Counted from the first letter of the stretch, positions 53,145-62,611 are shown. The stretch: 64,000 nucleotides of DNA from DASWJZ01 sp963739005 (GCA_963739005.1 CAVTYQ010000002.1:1054001-1118000), one strand, 5' to 3'. Numbers and translations are program-made. The notes: generated by a model not told the origin, from the letters alone.

Positions 53145-53236
53145 GCCCTTGATCGCCTGATACCGGCTCGCGATGAGCATCTTTGCCAGGACTTGGCAAG
53201 GCGATAGCACGCCCAAAAAAGCACGAGTTCCGCGCC

Positions 53237-53755
53237 ATGCATGATGGCTCCGACGACGAAGGCCCGATTGACAGCGTGATCTCCAATCGCGGGATGAATA
53301 TCGCGGTTGCCCTGGCGCTGATGCTCGTCGCCGCGATCGTGATGATCTCCAGTTACAGACTCGGCGCCGGCTGGGCGGAGGACGTAGGTCCGGATTCCGG
53401 CTACTTCCCGTTCTACGTCGCGCTGATCTTGTTCATCGCCAGTACCGCCACTCTGCTGCAGAACCTGCTGCCGCGGCGCGCCGCTCGCGGCAGTTTCATC
53501 GCCCGCAGCGAGCTGGTGATGGTGCTGCAGGTGCTGATTCCGATGGCCATCTTCGTCGTGCTGGCGATCTACATCGGAATCTACATCTCGATGGCCCTGT
53601 TCATCGGTTTCTTCATGACCTGGCACGGCCGCTATCCGATCCACAAGACGCTGGCCGTCGCGATCGCGGTTCCGATCGTGCTCTTCCTGATCTTCGAAGT
53701 CTGGTTTCTGGTGCCGCTGCCGAAAGGGCCCTTCGAGGCCTGGCTCGGCTATTGA
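53237..53755 (+). CDS. tctB: Tripartite tricarboxylate transporter small membrane subunit
   Basis: 172 residues with four hydrophobic segments (NIAVALALMLVAAIVMISSY, FPFYVALILFIASTATLLQ, VLIPMAIFVVLAIYIGIYIS, VAIAVPIVLFLIFEVWFLV). The motif GPDSGYFPFYVA after the first segment is the TctB mark. I prefer the ATG at 53237; a TTG at 53183 is also in frame. Middle gene of tctCBA. Confidence 0.85.
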   Translation: MHDGSDDEGPIDSVISNRGMNIAVALALMLVAAIVMISSYRLGAGWAEDVGPDSGYFPFYVALILFIASTATLLQNLLPRRAARGSFIARSELVMVLQVLIPMAIFVVLAIYIGIYISMALFIGFFMTWHGRYPIHKTLAVAIAVPIVLFLIFEVWFLVPLPKGPFEAWLGY

Positions 53756-53879
53756 GGCCACTACGTCGAGTCAATCGCTGGGGCATGCAGACATGAACGA
53801 TCGCACGGCAGACCGACACGAAGCGCAATGAGCCAATGCGATAGGACAGGCGCACGGCCAGGGTAACGGGAGGGCCTCG

Positions 53880-55391
53880 TTGGACGCGTTCTTTTCACTG
53901 ATGCACGGATTCGAGGTGCTGCTGACGCCCGCCAATCTGGGCTACATGGTGGTCGGCATTCTGTTCGGCGTGCTGCTCGGGTTTCTCCCCGGCGTCGGCG
54001 GCGCCAACGGCATCGCCATTCTGCTGCCGCTGACCTTCTCCATGCCCAACACCACCGCCATCATCATGCTGGCGGCGATCTACTGGGGCGCGTTGTTCGG
54101 CGGCTGCATCAGCGCCATCCTCTTCAACATCCCGGGCGAACCATGGTCGGTGGCGACGACCTTCGACGGCCATCCGCTGGCCAAGCAGGGCCGCGCCGGC
54201 GAAGCGCTCACCGCCTCCCTTTCATCGTCCTTCATCGGCGCGCTCATTGCGACGATCATGCTGACCTTCATGGCACCGATCGTCGCCAATTTCGCGCTCG
54301 ATTTCGGTCCGCCGGAATATTTCGCCGTCTACCTGCTGACCTTCTGCAGCTTCGTCGGCATGGGCCGGCAGTCGCCGTTCAAGGTCATCTCGGCGATGAT
54401 GCTCGGCTTCGCCTTTGCAGCCGTCGGCACCGACGAAATCACCGGCGGCCTGCGCCTGACCTTCGGCACCGAAACGCTCCTGACCGGCTTCCACTTCCTG
54501 ATCGCGGTCATCGGCCTGTTCGGCATCGGCGAAATTCTGGTGACCATCGAGAAGGGTCTGCAATTCGAGGGCCGCAGCGCCAAGATCAATCCGTTCGTTG
54601 TGTGGCAGACCTGGAAGAAGCTGCCGCAATATTGGGTCACCATCATCCGCGGCACAGCGGTCGGTATCTGGCTCGGCGTTACGCCCGGCGGCGCCACGCC
54701 GGCCTCGTTCATGAGCTACGGCCTGGCCAAGCGCTTCTCCAAGAACGGCCACAAGTTCGGCACCGGCGAGCTCGAAGGCGTGGTTGCGCCGGAGACAGCG
54801 GCGCATGCCGCCGGCACCAGCGCGCTCCTGCCGATGCTCACCCTCGGCATTCCCGGATCGCCCACCGCCGCCGTGCTGCTCGGCGGCCTCTTGATCTGGG
54901 GCCTGCAACCGGGGCCGCTGCTGTTCGTCGAGCAGAAGGATTTCGTCTGGGGCCTGATCGCCTCGATTTATCTCGGCAACGTGGTGGGGTTGGTGGTCGT
55001 GCTGTCGACGGTGCCGTTGTGGGCGAGCATCATGCGCATCCCGTTCTCGATCATCGCGCCCATCATCATCGTGGTCTGCGCCATCGGGTCCTACACCCTG
55101 TCGAACGCGCCGGCCGATCTCATCTTCATGGTGATGTTCGGCATCATCGGCTACGTGTTCAAGAAGCTCGACTATCCGCTGGCGCCGATGGTGCTGGCGA
55201 TCGTGCTCGGCGGGCGCGCCGAGAGTTCGTTCCGGCAGGCGATGATCGGCTCGCAGGGCAACTTTTCGGTCTTCTGGTCAAACCCCCTTGTCGGCAGCAT
55301 CGTCGGCTTGGCGATCATCATGCTGTTCTGGCCGCTGATCGCGTTCGGGCTGGAACGGCTGAGGGCGCGGCGACCCGCGGCGACTTTGTGA
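53880..55391 (+). CDS. tctA: Tripartite tricarboxylate transporter large membrane subunit
   Basis: 503 residues with about 11-12 membrane segments. Conserved TctA loops: GVLLGFLPGVGGANGIAILL near the start and GVTPGGATPASFMSYGLAKR in the middle, and TLGIPGSPTAAVLLGGLLIW. The start is a TTG with GGGAGGG upstream, giving the family N-terminus MDAFFSLMHGFEVLL. Followed after 43 bases by the acid-CoA ligase genes, presumably in one transcript. Confidence 0.9.
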   Translation: MDAFFSLMHGFEVLLTPANLGYMVVGILFGVLLGFLPGVGGANGIAILLPLTFSMPNTTAIIMLAAIYWGALFGGCISAILFNIPGEPWSVATTFDGHPLAKQGRAGEALTASLSSSFIGALIATIMLTFMAPIVANFALDFGPPEYFAVYLLTFCSFVGMGRQSPFKVISAMMLGFAFAAVGTDEITGGLRLTFGTETLLTGFHFLIAVIGLFGIGEILVTIEKGLQFEGRSAKINPFVVWQTWKKLPQYWVTIIRGTAVGIWLGVTPGGATPASFMSYGLAKRFSKNGHKFGTGELEGVVAPETAAHAAGTSALLPMLTLGIPGSPTAAVLLGGLLIWGLQPGPLLFVEQKDFVWGLIASIYLGNVVGLVVVLSTVPLWASIMRIPFSIIAPIIIVVCAIGSYTLSNAPADLIFMVMFGIIGYVFKKLDYPLAPMVLAIVLGGRAESSFRQAMIGSQGNFSVFWSNPLVGSIVGLAIIMLFWPLIAFGLERLRARRPAATL

Positions 55392-55434
55392 ACGCACCGC
55401 GCACCCGGAAGAAAGGCGGATTGGGCAAGGCGGC

Positions 55435-56610
55435 ATGAACCTGCACGAGTTCCAGGCCAAGGCGATCCTCGCCCGGCGCGGGTTGCCGATCCCCGCCGGC
55501 CAGGTTGCATGGACTCCGGATGAGGCGGCGCGGGCTGCGACGGAGCTTCGCGGGTCCCGCTTTGCGGTGAAAGCGCAGATCCTCGCCGGCGGCCGTGGCG
55601 AGGCAGGCGGGGTGAAACTCGCGCACTCACCCGACGAGGTGCGCGAGATCGCCGCCAGGATGCTCAGCTCGAAACTGGTCACGGCGCAGACGCCGGCCGC
55701 CGGGCGCGTCGTCCGGCGGGTCTATGTCGAGCAAGCTGTCGAATGCCGGCGTGAGATCTATGTCGGCCTGCTCGTCGACCGCAATGCGGGGGAGATTGTG
55801 CTGCTCGGGGCAAGTGAAGGCGGCGAGCACGTCGAGGAGCTCCTGCGGCGCGAGCCCGAGAAGCTCCGCCGACTGGCGCTTGAGGGCACCGCCGCGCCGA
55901 CCGAGGCGGCCTTGCGCGATTTCGCCGAAGCGCTCGGGCTTGAAGGAGCGCTTGTCGAGGAGGCGGCGCGGCTCCTTGGCGGGCTTGTCACCGCCTTCGT
56001 GGAGCTCGACCTGAGCCTGGTCGAAATAAACCCGCTCTGCGTCTCGGCGCAGGAGGGCAAGTTGATGGCCCTCGACGTGAAGATGGTGGTCGACGACAAC
56101 GCCCTCTTCCGCCAGCCGGAGCCGAAGCAGCTGCGCGACGAGGACGAGATCGACCAGCAGGAACTGGAGGCGCAACGCCACGATCTCAATTTCGTCCGCA
56201 TGCACGGCGATATCGGCGTCGTCGTCAACGGCGCCGGCCTGGCGCTCGCCACCCACGACATCCTGCGCGACGCCGGCGGCGCGCCGGCGAACTTCATGGA
56301 CATCCGCACGACTGCGATGAGCCAGCAGATCGCCAAAGGCATCGGCCTGTTGCTCGCCGATACGCGCGCCAAGGTTATCCTCGTCAACGTCCACGGCGGC
56401 GGCATGACGAGCTGCGATACCGTCGTGGACGCGATCCAGATCGCGATGCGCTGGTCGGGGCGGAAGGTCCCGATCGTCTTTCGCGCCGCAGGACAGAACG
56501 CAGACCATGCGCGTTGGGCGATGACCGACCGCCGCATTCCGCACGACCTGGCCGGAAGCGTCGGCGATGCGGCGCGCCGCGCGGTCGCCATCGCAAGGGT
56601 CGCCGGCTGA
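55435..56610 (+). CDS. SucC-like acid-CoA ligase, beta (ATP-grasp) subunit
   Basis: 391 residues, homologous to the ADP-forming succinyl-CoA synthetase beta and malate-CoA ligase MtkA. Starts MNLHEFQAKAILARRGLPIP; ATP-grasp parts FAVKAQILAGGRGEAGGVKL and LVEINPLCV with metal-binding residues; C-terminal CoA-ligase domain with NGAGLALATHDILRDAGGAP and VNVHGGGMTSCDTV. It differs from housekeeping SucC in several places, so the substrate is another acid. Position between a carboxylate importer and oxalyl-CoA decarboxylase makes oxalate (or a precursor) a fair guess. Confidence 0.85.
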   Translation: MNLHEFQAKAILARRGLPIPAGQVAWTPDEAARAATELRGSRFAVKAQILAGGRGEAGGVKLAHSPDEVREIAARMLSSKLVTAQTPAAGRVVRRVYVEQAVECRREIYVGLLVDRNAGEIVLLGASEGGEHVEELLRREPEKLRRLALEGTAAPTEAALRDFAEALGLEGALVEEAARLLGGLVTAFVELDLSLVEINPLCVSAQEGKLMALDVKMVVDDNALFRQPEPKQLRDEDEIDQQELEAQRHDLNFVRMHGDIGVVVNGAGLALATHDILRDAGGAPANFMDIRTTAMSQQIAKGIGLLLADTRAKVILVNVHGGGMTSCDTVVDAIQIAMRWSGRKVPIVFRAAGQNADHARWAMTDRRIPHDLAGSVGDAARRAVAIARVAG

Positions 56611-57494
56611 TGGCGATCCTCGTCGACCAGGATACACGCTTGATCGTGCAGGGCATGACCGGCCGGGCGGGTACCTTCTACACCGACCTTGCCATCGAAT
56701 ACGGCACCCGCGTCGTCGGCGGCGTTACGCCGGGCAAGGGCGGCAGCCGCCACATCAGGGTCCCCGTGTTCGACACGCTGGCGGAGGCGATGCGCGAGAC
56801 GAACGCCAACGCGAGCTTGATCTTCGTGCCGGCGCCGCACGCCGCCGCCGCCATGCTCGAGGGGATAGAAGCGGCCGTTCCGCTCGTGGTCTGCGTTACC
56901 GAGCGCGTGCCGGTTCTCGACATGGTGCGCGTGCGCCAAGCGTCGAAAGGATCGGCCACCAGGCTCGTCGGTCCGAACTCGCAGGGCGTGCTTTCGCCCG
57001 GCAAGAGCAAGGTCGGCGTGATGTCCACGGCGGATTCGCGGCCGGGCGCCATCGGGATCGTCTCGCGCTCGGCCTCGCTGACGAGCGAGATCGTTGCGCA
57101 GACGAGCGCGGCCGGGTTCGGCCAGTCGACGACGATCGGCATCGGCGCCGATCCGCTGCACGGGATCGGTTTCGTCGACTGCCTCAGCCTCTTCATGGGC
57201 GACGACGAGACGACGGGGATCATCCTGATCGGCGAGATCGGCGGCAAAGAGGAGGAGACGGCGGCGGAATTCCTTCGCGCCGAAAAGCCGCGGAAGCCGG
57301 TAGTGGCGCTGGTTGCCGGGCGGCATGCACCGCCCGGTCGGCGGATGGGTCACGCCGGCGCCTTCATGGACCCCGGTCAAGGGCAAGCAGATGTCAAGAT
57401 CGGTGCGCTGAGATCGGCCGGCGCGCATATCGCCGCAAATGCCGACGAGGTCGCGGAAACGATGCGGAAGGCGCTGATGGAGAACGCCACGTGA
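56610..57494 (+). CDS. SucD-like acid-CoA ligase, alpha subunit
   Basis: 294 residues, partner of the preceding gene (start overlaps its stop, TGATG). CoA-binding Rossmann domain at the N-terminus (DQDTRLIVQGMTGRAGTFYT, GTRVVGGVTPGKGG), ligase domain with GIGIGADPLHGIGFVDCLSL-like segment, and the phosphohistidine loop RRMGHAGAFM that carries the active-site His. Catalytic residues are present, so the enzyme should be active. As in MtkB and related ligases the acid specificity cannot be read from sequence. Confidence 0.87.
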   Translation: MAILVDQDTRLIVQGMTGRAGTFYTDLAIEYGTRVVGGVTPGKGGSRHIRVPVFDTLAEAMRETNANASLIFVPAPHAAAAMLEGIEAAVPLVVCVTERVPVLDMVRVRQASKGSATRLVGPNSQGVLSPGKSKVGVMSTADSRPGAIGIVSRSASLTSEIVAQTSAAGFGQSTTIGIGADPLHGIGFVDCLSLFMGDDETTGIILIGEIGGKEEETAAEFLRAEKPRKPVVALVAGRHAPPGRRMGHAGAFMDPGQGQADVKIGALRSAGAHIAANADEVAETMRKALMENAT

Positions 57495-57628
57495 CCCGCA
57501 AACCGAATGCGAGCGGCGTGGTTGTTGAGTCCAAGCTCAACCAGGGCGCCGAAGCACCGCAGAGCGCTGCAAGATAGGGGCCGCCCAGGCCGCGTCCAGC
57601 GACAATGATTATAAAATAGGAGACCACG

Positions 57629-58459
57629 ATGGCGATCAAGGATCTCGCTGTCGCTTACAACGGGAGCGGCAATGCGGATGTGGCAGTGGATCTGGCGCTG
57701 CAGATGTGCCGCAAATACGACGCGACGCTGACCGCGATCTACGCGGCCAATCCCGTTCGCTTCGAGGGCGATGTCGGGCGCTGGATCACCGACGACATCA
57801 GGGAGACCTTGCGCAAGGCGGAGGCCGAAGTCACGAAATCGATCGAGGCGAGCTTCCGAAAGCGCATCGCGGCGGCGACGCTCAGTTCCGACGTCGAGTT
57901 CACCGCCGAGGACGGCCAGCCGAATGTCGTGCTCGCCCGCCGCGCGCGCTACCACGACATCCTTCTGATGGGGCAATTCTCCGCGCCCGGAGACGCGGCG
58001 CGGCCGGTCCGTGCCGGCGACCTGGTGCTGCGCACCGGCCGGCCGCTCGTAATTGTGCCGCATGCCTATGAACTGCGCCCCTTCCAGGAATACGCCGTCG
58101 TCGGCTGGGACGGCAGCCGCGAAGCGGCGCGGGCCCTTTCCGATGCCATGCAGATACTGGAGACGAAGAAGCGGCTCGACGTTGTCTCGGTGCGAGCCGC
58201 CGGCGATACGCGGCCGCCGGCCCAGGCCGCCGCCATCGTTCGCCACCTCGAGCGACACGGCATCGACGCGCGCAACGTCGTGCTGAACGCGTCTCGGGAG
58301 GGGGTCGGCCAGACGCTTCTCGACTATTGTGCGGAGAACGGGCCTGATGTCCTCGTGATGGGAGCCTATGGGCACACCAAGCTGCGCGAGGATCTCTTCG
58401 GCGGCGTCACCCGGCGGATCATGGAGAACATGACCGTCCCGGTGATGATGTCGCATTAG
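57629..58459 (+). CDS. Universal stress protein, two tandem domains
   Basis: 276 residues with two UspA domains (about 1-145 and 150-276). The second has the ATP-binding type loop MGAYGHTKLREDLFGGVTRR; the first has a less clear loop (MGQFSAPGDAARPV). AGGAGACC lies before the ATG. It lies last in the tct-ligase run and is followed by the shared promoter motif. Role in this cluster unknown. Confidence 0.85.
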   Translation: MAIKDLAVAYNGSGNADVAVDLALQMCRKYDATLTAIYAANPVRFEGDVGRWITDDIRETLRKAEAEVTKSIEASFRKRIAAATLSSDVEFTAEDGQPNVVLARRARYHDILLMGQFSAPGDAARPVRAGDLVLRTGRPLVIVPHAYELRPFQEYAVVGWDGSREAARALSDAMQILETKKRLDVVSVRAAGDTRPPAQAAAIVRHLERHGIDARNVVLNASREGVGQTLLDYCAENGPDVLVMGAYGHTKLREDLFGGVTRRIMENMTVPVMMSH

Positions 58460-58469
58460 AAGGCGTCGC

Positions 58470-58505
58470 TTGTGATCACCCAAATCTGGTGTACAATATA
58501 CCTGG
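58470..58505 (+). promoter_or_regulatory. Promoter/operator of the GntR gene
   Basis: TTGTGA (58470-58475) and TACAAT (58492-58497) are 16 bases apart, and TACAATATACCTGG (58492-58505) is identical to the site before tctC. GGTGTACAATATACC has imperfect twofold symmetry. Autoregulation by the downstream GntR protein, and joint control of the tct operon, are inferred. Confidence 0.6.
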
Positions 58506-58569
58506 GAGGCGAGAACGTCGGGTCAATTCCGTCGCCATTTCAACGATCCCCACGCGAGGAAGAAAAGCG

Positions 58570-59271
58570 ATGAGCAGGGCGGACAGGGCCCCGAAACTGC
58601 GGATCAAGCCGATCGATACGGGCCAGACTTTTCGGCATCTCGCTTATGGGAAGTTGAAGAAGGCGATCACCGAGATGGACATTTATTCCCATCCCGGGGA
58701 GATACGCTTCGACGAGCGGCGCCTGTCGCAGGACCTCGCCATCAGCCGCACGCCGGTGCGCGAGGCGATCACGCTTCTGGAGCAGGAGGGCTTTGTCCGC
58801 TCCAGCCCACGGCGCGGCATCTTCATTGTGAAGAAGACGAAAGCCGAAATTCTCGAGATGATCGCGGTTTGGGCGGCGCTTGAAAGCATGTCGGCGCGGT
58901 TTGCGGCCAAGAACGCGTCGGACAAGGATTTCCAGGAGCTGCATTCGCTCTTCACCGATTTCGAGAACGAGAAGCCGGCGGATCATCTCTCGGAATACTC
59001 GGAGGCGAACATCGCCTTCCACCAGGCGATCATCCGCATCGGCGGCTGCAAGCTGATCGCCGACATGACGCAGAACCTTTTCATCCACATGCGGGCCATC
59101 CGCAAGATGACGATCGGACAGGACAACCGCGCCGAGCGGTCGATCGTCGACCACATGAACATTATCAAGGCCCTTGTTGCGCGCGATGCAGATCTGGCCG
59201 AGCGGCTGGTTCGCGAGCACACATTCGGGCTCTACGCACATGTCGAGAAGCACGGCGACTTTCTAGGCTGA
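58570..59271 (+). CDS. GntR family transcriptional regulator (FCD domain)
   Basis: 233 residues. N-terminal winged helix (FDERRLSQDLAISRTPVREA, ITLLEQEGFVRSSPRRGIFI) and a C-terminal FCD ligand-binding domain: Asp/His metal ligands appear in NIAFHQAII and DHMNIIKALVARDADLAERL, with EHTFGLYAHVEKH at the end. FCD sensors usually bind small carboxylates. Start at 58570 with GAGGAAGAAAAG upstream. It sits between the tct-ligase genes and the oxc-frc genes and is the evident local regulator. Confidence 0.9.
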   Translation: MSRADRAPKLRIKPIDTGQTFRHLAYGKLKKAITEMDIYSHPGEIRFDERRLSQDLAISRTPVREAITLLEQEGFVRSSPRRGIFIVKKTKAEILEMIAVWAALESMSARFAAKNASDKDFQELHSLFTDFENEKPADHLSEYSEANIAFHQAIIRIGGCKLIADMTQNLFIHMRAIRKMTIGQDNRAERSIVDHMNIIKALVARDADLAERLVREHTFGLYAHVEKHGDFLG

Positions 59272-59338
59272 TTGCGAGAATTTCCTCGTCCCGGTCGAGG
59301 CCGACGGCGCAGCGAAAACTCGTGACGGGAGGTATTGA

Positions 59339-61084
59339 ATGTCAGCAATAGCGCAGAGCAACAAGGCAGCCGCGGCTGAAGTCGACACGCCGCAGGAGCT
59401 GACGGACGGCTTTCACCTCGTCATCGACGCGCTCAAGCTCAACGGCGTCGAAACGATCTACGGTGTGCCCGGCATCCCGATCACGGACTTCGGCCGCATG
59501 GCGCAGGCCGAAGGCATTCGCGTCCTTTCCTTTCGGCACGAGCAGAATGCCGGCTATGCCGCCTCGATCGCCGGCTTCCTGACCAAGAAACCCGGCATCT
59601 GTCTCACGGTGTCGGCGCCCGGATTCCTGAACGGTCTGACCGCCCTCGCCCACGCCACCACCAACTGCTTCCCGATGATCCTGATCTCCGGCTCATCCGA
59701 GCGCGAGATCGTCGATCTCCAGCAGGGCGACTACGAGGAGATGGACCAGCTCGCCATCGCCAAGCCGCTGTGCAAGGCGGCGTTTCGTGTGCTGCACGCC
59801 GCAGACATCGGCATCGGCGTAGCGCGCGCGATCCGCGCCGCCGTCTCGGGCCGCCCGGGCGGCGTCTATCTCGATCTGCCGGCAAAGCTCTTCGGCCAGG
59901 TGATGAACGCCGACGCCGGGCAGAAATCGCTCGTCAAGGTCATCGACCCCGCGCCGGCCCAGAGTCCCGCGCCAGCCGCGATCAAGCGCGCGCTCGATGT
60001 GCTGAAGAGCGCCAAGCGTCCGCTGATCATCCTCGGCAAAGGCGCCGCCTACGCGCAGGCTGACGATGCGATCCGCGCGCTGGTCGAAAAGAGCGGCATT
60101 CCGTTCCTGCCGATGAGCATGGCCAAGGGCCTTTTGCCCGACACCCATCCGCAATGCGCCGGCGCGGCGCGCTCGACGGTGCTGAAGGACTCCGACGTCG
60201 TCATGCTGATCGGCGCCCGGCTCAACTGGCTGCTGTCGCACGGCAAGGGCAAGACCTGGGGCGACGCGCCGAAGAAATTCGTCCAGATCGACATCGAGCC
60301 GAAGGAGATGGATTCAAACGTCGAGATCGTAGCCCCGGTGGTCGGCGATATCGGCTCCTGCGTGTCGGCGCTGGTCAATGGGCTCGGCGGCAAATGGCCG
60401 GCCCCACCGGCCGACTGGACCGGCGCGGTCACGGCGAAAAAGGAAGAGAACATCGCCAAGATGGCGCCGAGGCTGATGAAGAACACGTCGCCGATGGATT
60501 TCCACGGCGCGCTCGGTGCGTTGCGCACAATCATCAAAGAGCGGCCGGATGCCATCCTCGTCAACGAAGGCGCCAACACGCTCGATCTCGCGCGCGGCAT
60601 CATCGACATATATCAACCGCGCAAACGCCTGGACGTCGGCACCTGGGGCGTCATGGGCATCGGCATGGGCTATGCCATCGCGGCTGCGGTGGAGACCGGC
60701 AAACCGGTGCTTGCGATTGAGGGCGACTCGGCCTTCGGTTTCTCCGGCATGGAAGTGGAAACGATCTGCCGCTACGGCCTGCCGGTCTGCATCGTCATCT
60801 TCAACAACAACGGCGTCTATCGCGGCACCAACGTCAATCCCACCGGCGGTCCAGACCCCGCGACGACCGTCTTCGTCAAGAACGCGCGCTACGACAAGAT
60901 GATCGAAGCGTTCGGCGGAGTCGGCGCCCAAGTGACGACGCCGGACGAACTGAAACGCGCTGTCGATGCGGCCATGGACTCCGGCAAGCCGACCCTCATC
61001 AACGCGGTGATCGACCCGGCAGCCGGCACCGAGAGCGGCCGCATCGGCAATCTCAATCCGCAAAGCGCGGTTCGCAAGAAATAG
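59339..61084 (+). CDS. oxc: Oxalyl-CoA decarboxylase
   Basis: 581 residues, thiamine-diphosphate enzyme converting oxalyl-CoA to formyl-CoA and CO2. N-terminal Pyr domain with YGVPGIPITDFGRMAQAEG and the catalytic Glu region FRHEQNAGYAAS. The ThDP/Mg motif is EGDSAFGFSG … IFNNNGVYRG. EREIVDLQQGDYEEMDQLAI and NPTGGPDPATT are particular to Oxc among acetolactate-synthase relatives. GGGAGG before the ATG at 59339. Followed by the formyl-CoA transferase gene, its normal partner. Confidence 0.94.
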   Translation: MSAIAQSNKAAAAEVDTPQELTDGFHLVIDALKLNGVETIYGVPGIPITDFGRMAQAEGIRVLSFRHEQNAGYAASIAGFLTKKPGICLTVSAPGFLNGLTALAHATTNCFPMILISGSSEREIVDLQQGDYEEMDQLAIAKPLCKAAFRVLHAADIGIGVARAIRAAVSGRPGGVYLDLPAKLFGQVMNADAGQKSLVKVIDPAPAQSPAPAAIKRALDVLKSAKRPLIILGKGAAYAQADDAIRALVEKSGIPFLPMSMAKGLLPDTHPQCAGAARSTVLKDSDVVMLIGARLNWLLSHGKGKTWGDAPKKFVQIDIEPKEMDSNVEIVAPVVGDIGSCVSALVNGLGGKWPAPPADWTGAVTAKKEENIAKMAPRLMKNTSPMDFHGALGALRTIIKERPDAILVNEGANTLDLARGIIDIYQPRKRLDVGTWGVMGIGMGYAIAAAVETGKPVLAIEGDSAFGFSGMEVETICRYGLPVCIVIFNNNGVYRGTNVNPTGGPDPATTVFVKNARYDKMIEAFGGVGAQVTTPDELKRAVDAAMDSGKPTLINAVIDPAAGTESGRIGNLNPQSAVRKK

Positions 61085-61156
61085 CGGATCAATCTCGGGC
61101 CGGAGCTGACGCCGCCCGCTTCGCGTAATTCTGCATTCCCGTTGAAGGAGGGGTTC

Positions 61157-62611
61157 ATGGCCAAGGCGAAGAAGACCAAGAAGAAAACCGGCGTGAAAAG
61201 AGCGCCCGAGAGGGCTGCCAAAAAAAAAGCGATTGCTAAAAAGGCAGCGAAAAAGCCTACGCCCAAGAAGGTTGCGGCGGCCAAGAACGGCGGCTTGCCG
61301 AAACCTTCGAGCCGGCGCTGGGGCGAGGCCGGCCGCGCTCTCGACGGGGTGCGCATCCTCGACTTCACCCACGTGCAGTCAGGTCCGACCTGCACCCAGC
61401 TGCTCGCCTATATGGGCGCCGACGTGATCAAGGTCGAGCGACCCGGCGCCGGTGACATCACGCGCGGCCAGCTGCGCGACGTTCCCAATGCCGACAGCCT
61501 CTATTTCACCATGCTCAATGGCTCCAAGCGTTCGATCACCATCGATTCCAAGCACGCCAAGGGCAAGGAGATCCTCGAACGGCTGATCAGGCAATGCGAC
61601 GTGCTGGTGGAGAACTTCGCGCCCGGTGCGCTCGACCGCATGGGGCTGACTTGGGAATACATCCACAAGACCAACCCCCGCATGATCGTCGCCTCGGTCA
61701 AGGGCTTCGGCCCGGGCCCCTACGTGGACTGCAAGGTCTACGAGAACGTCGCCCAATGCGCCGGCGGCGCCGCCTCGACCACCGGCTTCCGCGAGGGGCC
61801 GCCGCTGGTGACGGGCGCGCAGATCGGCGATTCCGGCACCGGCCTGCATCTTGCGCTCGGCATCGTCGCCGCTCTCTATCAGCGCAACCGCACCGGCCGC
61901 GGCCAGAAGGTGCTCGCGGCAATGCAGGATGGCGTGCTCAATCTTTGTCGCGTCAAGCTGCGCGACCAGCAGCGCCTCAACCGAGGCCCACTCAGGGAAT
62001 ACAGCCAGTTCAGCGAAGGCGTTCCGTTCGGCAAGGCGGTACCGCGCGCCGGCAACGATTCCGGCGGCGGTCAGCCGGGCTGGATCCTGAAGTGCAAGGG
62101 CTGGGAGAGCGATCCCGACGCCTACATCTACTTCATCACCCAAGCGCCGGTGTGGGAGAAGATTTGCGAGGTGATCGGCGAGCCGACCTGGAAGAGCGAC
62201 CCCGACTACGCCACGCCGCCAGCACGGCTGCCGCGGCTGAAACAGATCTTCGCGCGCATCGAAGAATGGACCATGTCCAAGAACAAGTTCGAGGCCATGG
62301 ACATTCTGAACAAGCACGACATCCCCTGCGGCCCGATCCTGTCGATGAAGGAGATCGCCGAGGACAAGTCGCTGCGCGAGACAGGCACCGTCGTCGAGGT
62401 CGATCATCCGACCCGCGGCAAGTATCTGACCGTCGGCAATCCGATCAAGCTGTCGGACTCGCCGGCGCGCGTGGAACGCTCGCCGCTTCTCGGCGAGCAC
62501 ACCGAGGAGATCCTCACCAAGGTGCTCGGCTATTCCGCCAAAGACCTCACCGAGATCAAGGGGTCGGGGGCGATCAGCGCGCCGGAGAAGCCGAAAGCCG
62601 CGGCCGCGTGA
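61157..62611 (+). CDS. frc: Formyl-CoA transferase with Lys/Ala-rich N-terminal extension
   Basis: 484 residues, class III CoA transferase; moves CoA from formyl-CoA to oxalate, giving formate and oxalyl-CoA. The catalytic Asp is in TGAQIGDSGTGLHLAL and the Gly loop in DSGGGQPGW; FTHVQSGPTCTQLLAYMGAD matches the N-terminal active site. The body begins at about residue 58. Before it is an added tail of Lys and Ala (AKKTKKKTGVKR, AAKKKAIAKKAAKKP) like a histone H1 tail. AAGGAGGGG precedes ATG 61157, so the tail is truly in the gene. Confidence 0.92.
   Translation: MAKAKKTKKKTGVKRAPERAAKKKAIAKKAAKKPTPKKVAAAKNGGLPKPSSRRWGEAGRALDGVRILDFTHVQSGPTCTQLLAYMGADVIKVERPGAGDITRGQLRDVPNADSLYFTMLNGSKRSITIDSKHAKGKEILERLIRQCDVLVENFAPGALDRMGLTWEYIHKTNPRMIVASVKGFGPGPYVDCKVYENVAQCAGGAASTTGFREGPPLVTGAQIGDSGTGLHLALGIVAALYQRNRTGRGQKVLAAMQDGVLNLCRVKLRDQQRLNRGPLREYSQFSEGVPFGKAVPRAGNDSGGGQPGWILKCKGWESDPDAYIYFITQAPVWEKICEVIGEPTWKSDPDYATPPARLPRLKQIFARIEEWTMSKNKFEAMDILNKHDIPCGPILSMKEIAEDKSLRETGTVVEVDHPTRGKYLTVGNPIKLSDSPARVERSPLLGEHTEEILTKVLGYSAKDLTEIKGSGAISAPEKPKAAAA

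Noticed and set aside
57491..57577. 28-codon frame starting GTG at the end of the SucD-like gene
   Set aside because: Too short, no homology, and no separate ribosome binding site.
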